From assembly GCA_963575745.1 (NCBI GenBank), contig CAUYUJ010017638.1:64001-128000 (forward strand): a stretch of DNA of 64,000 nucleotides. The letters are read 5' to 3'. The translations under genes were made by a program, and so were the position numbers. Below are positions 31,354-38,777 of this stretch, piece by piece (within the stretch, counting starts at the first letter, position 1; each line of letters starts with the position of its first letter). The DNA is from Prorocentrum cordatum. Lineage: Eukaryota > Sar > Dinophyceae > Prorocentrales > Prorocentraceae. Under the pieces are notes generated by a model. It was given only the letters and a program-made list of their open reading frames with translations, ran no database searches and had not been told where the DNA came from.

Positions 31354-32675
31354 GGTTTACGATGGGTAAACATATGGTACAACGACAAAAGCATGCCTCT
31401 CAAGGGTGTTGTCTTCGCTTTGCCAGTACGTGCCGACATCGACCCGAGAGATATGAATACTGCGCTGGAAGGACCATCCTCATGCCGCGACAAAATACAT
31501 CAGCATAAAACAGATGGTGATCTACCATATCTCGGAATGTCGAGCATTTATAAGCCACGTATCCCACGTGCGCCGACCAGACGGCCCGCTCCTCGGACAC
31601 CCGATCCCGAAGAGCTGGTGGCCACACCTGCCGAGGATACTGCTACCGCGGACGATGGACCCCAACAAAAGGCAGGCCAATCTGCTGACCCTCTGGTTAC
31701 CGTCATTATGGATATATCAAACAACCCACTCACTGCCGAGGAGAGAGCAGCGAATGACAACATGAGAGCAGATTTATCAGCAGAGATCCAAGCATATGAG
31801 CACGTAGACGCGAGCATCCTCGACAATATTATCGACCCGCCAGAAGACTTCCCCAACCACCCCGACTACGACCCAGAGGAGGACCCAAAGTGGATCAAGC
31901 AATCATATGACCACCGCATATACCGCTGGACGTCGGAGTTGTTGGTGGACTCACCTATGATAAAGGTGAAACAAATCATTGAGGTACAGACTGGCGCGGA
32001 CAAGATTGTGGTGGATAAAGCACAGTCGTACTTACGATTTGAGATTCAATTTGGATCCACAACATGGAACGCAGAGACATACTATTTGGATTACAATCAT
32101 ACCCACAAATGGGCACGTGACTTACCGATCTGCAGTGCAGATAGCTTCTTCAAAAAGTTGTACACTACCTGGACCCAGAGGTCATCGAGGAATCGACTAC
32201 AGGCGTCTTCCAATGGATCTCTAAAGTGTATCAAATCAGATTGCTGGACAGTATTGCGGAGCCTCGTGATTTCACAAAAGATGCTATTCATCAGAACCAT
32301 CCTGCACTCAGGACGTTGCGTGATCTATTTACACATTGTACCCAGACATTCGGTAACCCAGGCTTCCCCGTATGGAGGGAGCTGGTGGAAACACCTGCCG
32401 CGCCACGTGACCCAGGCGCGGAGCAGGACATTCCCCAGGATCCAGGCAGCGTTGCATCGGCAGCTCCAGGTCAGGAAACCATGGTGCGGATCATAGCCCA
32501 GCAGAAGGGAATCGACCGCGAGGAGGGTGACAACGAGTCCGCCTTGCAGGAAGAGGCCAGCCGTATCCGTACAGAAAACGTATGCCATGGTGATACTGAC
32601 GACGCGGACAACGACACGACCGAGCGCGTAGGACTGCCAGGGGAAAATTGTCTAGGATCGAGATCGAGGGAATGA
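31354..32675 (+). pseudogene. Element 2 accessory ORF C, probably the C-terminal part of ORF B
   Basis: Directly after the ORF B TGA the same frame stays open (first Met at 31393). The peptide across the stop reads like continuous protein, so TGA may replace a Trp codon. The protein is acidic and Pro-rich at first, then globular (WIKQSYDHRIYRWTSELL, AQSYLRFEIQFGSTTWNAETYYLDY). A shift in an A-run near 32150 moves the natural sequence (VHYLDPEVIEESTTGVFQW) to another frame, which ends at the TGA 32673-32675. It contains two copies of a repeated EL[VE]xTPA linker whose DNA forms GNRA-loop hairpins (31617-31628, 32384-32395). No known domain. Confidence 0.5.
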
Positions 32676-34063
32676 GCAGATCGATCGCTTCCCGTCCGAC
32701 CGCCGAGATCAACCGCGATGCCATCGATCAGATCGGCCGCAGTCTTGCTCGTGGTCGGGGCACTTGCTGGGGGTCTCGGGAGCACCTCACGATTGACGGC
32801 GCCCCAGAAGATATTCAGCATGCTATCGCGCGATGTCGGAATTGCGGTCGCATCTTATCCCTAGGGATCGTTACAGATGAAGGTACCGTTTGTGACATCT
32901 GCTGGCAGTGCACTGTTGCCGTAGGTGCTACGGGTAAAAGCACCGCTGTCGAGAGCGACCTGGCATGCCTCCAGAAGCTGACCCACTGGATCAAGACGAC
33001 GCTCTCCCGGGAGGACATCACGAGGTACATGAGAGACGGAGCGCAGGTCATCATGATGGGCAAGCGCTCCGTTCCAGGCAGTGAGAAAGACGTGCTGAGG
33101 AGAATGGCACATGCTGCTAGGAAGAGGTATGAGAAGTGGGTCGCCGCTGGCTCCCCTCCTGCACACATGTGCAGCTTGATGGGCGAGCGTGAGGACGACA
33201 GACCTCTATGCCATCCCTTTGCCAACCTCATTCAGCGCTTTCTCAATGATTTGAAGTTCCACCACCAAATGACAGGCGCTCGTGTCAATAAAGGCAAGAA
33301 CGCCTATACCATTGAGGACATGCGCGACGCCTGTGAAATCCTCGAGACCAGCGTCAGGACTGGCCAAGCTGGTCGGAAGAAGTGGTGGTTGAACGCAGGC
33401 AGACTCGACCGAAGCACGCGGCAGGCACGCGGACTTCTCGCGATTGCCCTTCCCAGAGGGGATGGCACCCGTGAGAGAGTCACGCAGCGCAGGCTTGCCG
33501 CGCTTGCTTCTGTTGAACCCGCCTTGGGTTCCACTGACCAGAGGGGGGTTCATTCAGGGATGAGAACCGATCCGATCGAACCTGATACATACTCCCAACA
33601 CTCTGATGATGCCATGGAGCCACGCATGCCGCGGCACCCGCCGCCGCCGCCGCGCCCTGCTCCTGGCGACGCTGCAGGGTCCAGCGCCTCAGGCGCGCAG
33701 GACTACATGCCCGCGGGGCCGCGCGGCACTGCAGCGCAGCGGCAGGACAGCGACGACAGCCGCAGACCTGCGACACCTCCCCGCGCCAAGAGGGCGCGCG
33801 CGACGGAGGACTACGCTACATGGTGGCGCGACAACCTGGAGGACAGCCAGTGGGGCCCCAGATACTGGAGCTCCTACATCAAATGCTGGATATACATCAC
33901 GGACAACAGCGACGGTTTCGTATACGTCCGCGACATCCAGAACAATGAGTGGTTCCGCCACTGGATCCCGAGGACGCCTTGGGAGACCTTCAAGACGAGC
34001 TACGTGTCGTACGATGGCCACATGATGTGGGGCCGCAGGTTCTACGAGAGGGGCAGCGCGTAG
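32672..34063 (+). CDS. Element 2 accessory ORF D, zinc-ribbon-like protein
   Basis: About 463 residues from the ATG at 32672, which overlaps the preceding stop as ATGA. Near residues 60-90 there is a C-x2-C..C-x2-C-x2-C cluster suggesting a zinc ribbon. A helical Arg/Lys-rich region (to about 33530) and a Pro/Arg-rich linker follow. The C-terminal module of about 75 residues is Trp/Tyr-rich (ATWWRDNLEDSQWGPRYWSS, WFRHWIPRTPWETFKTSY) and looks like a compact fold. I cannot name the family. A nucleic-acid-binding role is possible from the zinc cluster and basic helices, but this is inference. The frame is uninterrupted and is the last in the element. Confidence 0.62.
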   Translation: MSRSIASRPTAEINRDAIDQIGRSLARGRGTCWGSREHLTIDGAPEDIQHAIARCRNCGRILSLGIVTDEGTVCDICWQCTVAVGATGKSTAVESDLACLQKLTHWIKTTLSREDITRYMRDGAQVIMMGKRSVPGSEKDVLRRMAHAARKRYEKWVAAGSPPAHMCSLMGEREDDRPLCHPFANLIQRFLNDLKFHHQMTGARVNKGKNAYTIEDMRDACEILETSVRTGQAGRKKWWLNAGRLDRSTRQARGLLAIALPRGDGTRERVTQRRLAALASVEPALGSTDQRGVHSGMRTDPIEPDTYSQHSDDAMEPRMPRHPPPPPRPAPGDAAGSSASGAQDYMPAGPRGTAAQRQDSDDSRRPATPPRAKRARATEDYATWWRDNLEDSQWGPRYWSSYIKCWIYITDNSDGFVYVRDIQNNEWFRHWIPRTPWETFKTSYVSYDGHMMWGRRFYERGSA

Positions 34064-34805
34064 TAGAGTCGGCCGCCAGGCCCACCGCTCGAAAGGCTTG
34101 AACTCTATCATTGCACAAGTTCGCCTCGAGCGGTGGCTATTATATAATTTTAGGCCACTTCGCCATCCAAGGCAAGTGGCCACACACATATCCTTGCGAT
34201 ACTCAAGGCAGCCTCCTAAGGAGCAGCGCCAACGGGAGTCGCCAAATACAGAATTTATAGATATATATATATATGTATATATGTATATGCAACTTTTTCG
34301 TGTTTATCAACACAACTTTGCGTGTGGCCAGACATTTGCTTTGATATTTAGACGTGTTTCTTAACACGTTCGTGTTCATCAACACGACCTCATACTACAT
34401 TTTTTATCGTTTACTCTTTAGACTTTGCTTACATTGCGTTGAGAATGATTTGACGCTCAGCTCTCTACAGAGAGCTGGTGGCAACACCTGCCCCGCTTAG
34501 GCGCGGCGGCTTCTGATGTTGCTTTAACTGGCTCAGATCCTCTTTCTCCGCCCACCCGTGTCTCATTCTTCTCCGCCCTCGAGTGCCGAAGCGTTTTGGG
34601 GGGCTCACCGAGGGGGCACCAAAGCGTGCTTGGCGAAGAAATCGGGACCCTGGGTGTTCCTTCTTACCTTACCTTGCAGCTGAGGCTATGCAGATTTTGC
34701 GCTCAGCTGCCTGGCACAATTGAGGATTCGAGGAGTAAAAGGGTGACGGGATCTTTTCCCCTGTTCCCGGGTCCTATCCTCGCGGGCGGGATTCGGGGCG
34801 GGGTG
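34064..34805 (+). other. Element 2 3' untranslated region
   Basis: No coding frame. It contains a stem-loop just after the last stop (34082-34136), an AT dinucleotide run (about 34258-34290), three CGTGTT-loop-AACAC hairpins (34299-34386), a GGTG-GCAA-CACC hairpin (34477-34488) and, directly before the LTR, GGGGCGGGGTG, a candidate polypurine tract. Confidence 0.65.
34082..34136 (+). promoter_or_regulatory. Stem-loop after the last ORF of element 2
   Basis: Arms CCACCGCTCGA and TCGAGCGGTGG pair perfectly, with partial inner pairing (GGCTTGAAC / GTTCGCC), about 20 bp after the ORF D stop. It is a candidate RNA structure for 3'-end formation or packaging. Confidence 0.5.
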
Positions 34806-35002
34806 TGTGAATAGAACCCGTGTAATACCCTCATATATACTCCTTATCCTCACCTCTCCTGCGCCTGGCCGTTTGGGCTCAGGTTTTGGGGCAGATCGAT
34901 CAGACCTTTGATCGTGCAGGAGGGAAAGACATTCATCTATCCTTCCTTCCCTCTACCAACGGATCAGGGGTTCTGTACCCTTGTACTTCAACCCCATTCA
35001 CA
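34806..35002 (+). repeat. 3' LTR of element 2
   Basis: 197 bp, TGTGAAT..ATTCACA, gap-free match to the 5' LTR, followed at once by CCTCG (35003-35007) and satellite A. Confidence 0.93.
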
Positions 35003-36975
35003 CCTCGCGGCTCCCTGCGGGGGGAGCTGCCAACTGCGCAATTGTCGGCACTTTCGTGGGCTCCTGGGAGGCCCAGCGGAGTGGGGGGACACGCAGATCG
35101 CGTCGGGACCTCGCGGCGCCCTGCGGGGGGAGCTGCGATCTTGCGCAGCTGTCGGCACTTTCTTGGGCTCCTGGGAGGCCCAGCGGAGTGGGGGTGACAC
35201 GCGGGTCGCGCCGAGACCTCGCGGCTCCCTGCGGGGGGAGCTGCCAACTGCGCAGCTGTCGGCACTTTCGTGGGCTCCTGGGAGGCACAGCGGAGTGGGG
35301 GGACACGCAGATCGCGTCGAGACCTCGCGGCTCCCTGCGGGGGGAGCTGCGCGCAACTGTCGGCACTTTCGTGGGCTCCTGGGAGGCCCAGCGGAGTGGG
35401 GGTGACACGCGGATCGCGTCGAGACCTCGCGGCTCCCTGCGGGGGGAGCTGCCAACTGCGCAACTGTCGGCACTTTCGTGGGCTCCTGGGAGGCCCAGCG
35501 GAGTGGGGGGACACGCAGATCGCGTCGGGACCTCGCGGCTCCCTGCGGGGGGAGCTGCCAACTGCGCAACTGTCGGCACTTTCGTGGGCTCCTGGGAGGC
35601 CCAGCGGAGTGGGGGGACACGCAGATCGCGTCGGGACCTCGCGGCTCCCTGCGGGGGGAGCTGCCAACTGCGCAACTGTCGGCACTTTCGTGGGCTCCTG
35701 GGAGGCCCAGCGGAGTGGGGGGACACGCAGATCGCGTCGAGACCTCGCGGCTCCCTGCGGGGGGAGCTGCCAACTGCGCAACTGTCGGCACTTTCGTGGG
35801 CTCCTGGGAGGGCTCAGCGGAGTGGGGGTGACACGCGGATCGCGTCGGGACCTCGCGGCTCCCTGCGGGGGGAGCTGCCAACTTGCGCAACTGTCGGCAC
35901 TTTCGTGGGCTCCTGGGAGGCTCAGCGGAGTGGGGGTGACACGCGGATCGCGTCGGGACCTCGCGGCTCCCTGCGGGGGGAGCTGCCAACTGCGCAACTG
36001 TCGGCACTTTCGTGGGCTCCTGGGAGGCCCAGCTGAGTGGGGTTACACGCGGATCGCGTCGGGACCTCGCGGCTCCCTGCGGGGGGAGCTGCCAACTGCG
36101 CAATTGTCGGCACTTTCGTTGGCTTTTTAGAGGCCCAGCGGAGTGAGGTTACACGCGGATCGCGTCGGGACCTCGCGGCTCCCTGCGGGGGGAGCTGCCA
36201 ACCGCGCAACTGTCGGCACTTTCGTGGGCTCCTGGGAGGCTCAGCGGAGTGGGGTGACACGCAGATCGCGTCGGGACCTCGCGGCTCCCTGCGGGGGGAG
36301 CTGCCAACTGCGCAACTGTCGGTCCTTTCGTGGGCTCCTGGGAGGCCCAGCGGAGTGGGGGGACACGCAGATCGCGTCGGGACCTCGCGGCGCCCTGCGG
36401 GGGGAGCTGCCAACTTGCGCAACTGTCGGCACTTTCGTGGGCTCCTGGGAGGCTCAGCGGAGTGTGGGTGACACGCGGATCGCGTCGGGACCTCGCGGCT
36501 CCCTGCAGGGGGTGCTGCGATCTCGCGCAGCTGTCGGCACTTTCGTGGGCTCGTGGGGCCCAGCTGAGTGGGGTTACGCGCGGATCGCGTCGGGACCTCG
36601 CGGCTCCCTGCGGGGGGAGCTGCCAACTGCGTAATTGTCGGCACTTTCGTTGGCTTTTTAGAGACCCAGCGGAGTGAGGTTACACGCGGATCGCGTCGGG
36701 ACCTCGCGGCTCCCTGCGGGGGGAGCTGCCAACCGCGCAACTGTCGGCACTTTCGTGGGCTCCTGGGAGGCTCAGCGGGGTGGGGTGACACGCAGATCGC
36801 GTCGGGACCTCGCGGCTCCCTCCGGGGGGAGCTGCCAGCTGCGCAACGTCGGTCCTTTCGTGGGCTCCTGGGCCCAGCGGAGTGGGGCTACACGCGGATC
36901 GCGTCGGGACCTCGCGGCTCCCTGCGGGGGGAGCTGCCAACTGCGCAATTGTCGACACTTTCGTGGGCTCCTGAG
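35003..36975. repeat. Satellite A, 106-bp tandem array
   Basis: About 18-19 copies of a roughly 106-bp unit (CCTCGCGGCTCCCTGCGGGG ..GTCGGCACTTTCGTGGGC ..GACACGC.GATCGCGTCGGGA). Neighbouring units differ by point changes and small indels; the copies from 36025 on are more divergent. Long open frames appear on both strands because the unit has few stops; they are not genes. It is the landing site of element 2. Confidence 0.92.
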
Positions 36976-38600
36976 ACGCCGAACGATCGCTCCAGGACGT
37001 TCATGGTGGGCCCCAGACGGCCCAAGAGGCTTCCAAGACGCTCAAAGAGGCTTCCAAAAGGCTTCATGGGAGGGCCCCGAGGGGCCAAAACCATGAATTT
37101 TATTATTGTTTTTGAAGGGTTTGGGCCTTCTCGTCTTTTCGGCTTTCTGGAGCTACAGGGCGGCTCAAGAGGCACCCAATATTGCCCCAAGACGGCCCGC
37201 AATGGTCGTCGCTTTCGTGGGCCTCTTGGACGTCCAGTGGATGGTCAGCTATTTTGAAAGCGCCAGTTGATAATGCCACCTGTTGCCATCCTCCTGTAGA
37301 GGGACGGGCCCGACTTAATTCCACCGTGTTGTGTCGTGCCGTGCCCCCGTGCCGTGCCGTGCTCGTCTGAGCTAGAATGCGAAGAGTGTGCCGTGCCGTG
37401 CACGTGCACGTGCGGGTGCCGTGGTGTGCCTGGGTCTGAGAGTGCGAACAATGCCAAGGGCTCCCACGAGGGCGCGAAGTTATTCGCGTTTCGCGCTTCG
37501 CGCTTCGCGCTTCGCGGTCCTCGTTCCTTCTCTCTCCTCCTCCTCCTCGTCCTCCTTTGGGGGGGCGGCGCGAGAGCGCGAAGTTTTTCGCGCTTCGCGC
37601 TTCACGGAGCGCGAAGCGCGAAGTTGGAGCCCCAGGAACAATGTGTTCGTCCGTTTTGGCTGAAATGCCAGAGTGCGAGAAATCTGCCGCCCCGTGCCGT
37701 GCCGAAATTCTAGACTGCGAACCACGTGCGGTGCCGTGCACGCGTGCCGCGCCGTGCTGTGGCCAGATCCTAGAATGCGGGAGTATGCTGTGCCATGTCG
37801 CACCTGTTTCTGTAGTGCGAGTGTGGGCCGTTGCCCGCGGGTCGTGTCGTGCCGGTGTCTAGATTTTCACATGCGCAAGCAGTGGCGTGCCGTGCCGCGC
37901 CCGCGAGACGTGCCGCGTTTGGGCTGAGGAGCGCGAGGCGTGTGCCTGCCGCGCCTCGGTGCAGAGTGCGAGTCTGAGCCCTGGCGTGCCGTGCCCGCTC
38001 GCCGTGTCGCGCCTCGGTTCTGGAGTGCGAAAGATGCGTGCGTTGCCTTGCCGGCCGTGCCGTACCGTGCCTCGATTCGAGGATGCAGTCCGCGTGTCCT
38101 GCCGCGCCGTGCCTAGGTTCTGCAATTCCACAAGTGTGCAACGCCATGCTGCGGATAAGCCCCAGGGTGCGGCAACCGGTGCTGTGACGTGCCGTACCGT
38201 ACCCGCCCGCCTTGCTGTGCGATGCTGTGCTCGGTTGCTTCCGGCATGAGCACCCCCACCCAGCGCGGCCCCCGTCGATGTTGACTCGCCATGTGTGTTC
38301 AAAATTCGGTTGGGGCGAGTGGGGGGAGTGAGAAGGAGAAGGCCTTCTCCGAAGGCGGCGGGACTCAGAAGTACTCGCGCCTTCTTGTTGTTTGCTGTGT
38401 CTTCGGGGAAGGCTTGGAAACTTCTCAGGAGGCCGGGGGACTTCCGAGCCTTCTGAGAAGGCCCGCTCCTTCTAACACTTCCCCCCCGCGCTGGCCGTCG
38501 ATCAACCACAGTCGTTATCCAGAGTGTATTTGCACGCTGTAGTGTTGGACGTCGCAGTCAGCGGCTGGGTACACCCTCGGGACGCGGAGGTCGGCCCGAG
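36976..38600. repeat. Degenerate CCAAGAGGC repeats, GCGAA palindromes and GTGCC pentamers
   Basis: 36976-37200 has degenerate CCAAGAGGCTTCC-type repeats. 37320-38240 is dense in GTGCC/GTGCG pentamers (GTGCCGTGCCGTG). 37470-37640 holds GCGCGAAG/CTTCGCGC inverted repeats. 38330-38480 is a GAAGGC-rich stretch. No gene is recognised. Confidence 0.6.
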
Positions 38601-38777
38601 GTAAAAGCTTGCGCGGTGTCGGAAGCCAAGGTCCACGTCGACACGGCTGGAAGCGGCCGTAGCGAGCCCGCAGTCCGAGGCCATCTCGGCCAAGGTTTTG
38701 GCCATCGAGCCGCAGGGCGATGGTGCTTTGATGCGTTCGCCGAGAAGACCACGGCTTCCTGCTCGGGAAGGCAGGAC

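Larger units (their letters stand above)
16942..35002 (+). mobile_element. Giant Copia-type LTR retrotransposon, element 2, with accessory ORFs
   Basis: An 18,061-bp element with matching 197-bp LTRs, a 5-bp target duplication and an empty site restored by the flanking satellite. The order is LTR, gag with three CCCH fingers, protease (DSG), integrase, reverse transcriptase (YVDD), RNase H, then about 8 kb of additional same-strand ORFs (26196-34063), a 0.7-kb untranslated region and the 3' LTR. Typical Copia elements are about 5-9 kb and end shortly after RNase H, so the extra block is unusual. The gag-pol part has frameshifts and in-frame stops, so this copy is probably non-autonomous, although its catalytic motifs are intact. 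Confidence 0.92.

Noticed and set aside
34933-36791. Long open frames on both strands (up to 371 codons) in satellite A
   Set aside because: The 106-bp unit simply lacks stops in several frames; the peptides repeat with the unit and have no independent start or domain.
35003-36975. CRISPR-like regular repeats
   Set aside because: Head-to-tail 106-bp satellite without unique spacers, in a eukaryotic genome.
37648-37672. Spliced-leader-like CGTTTTGGCTGAA
   Set aside because: Several mismatches to the leader and no mRNA-like sequence after it.
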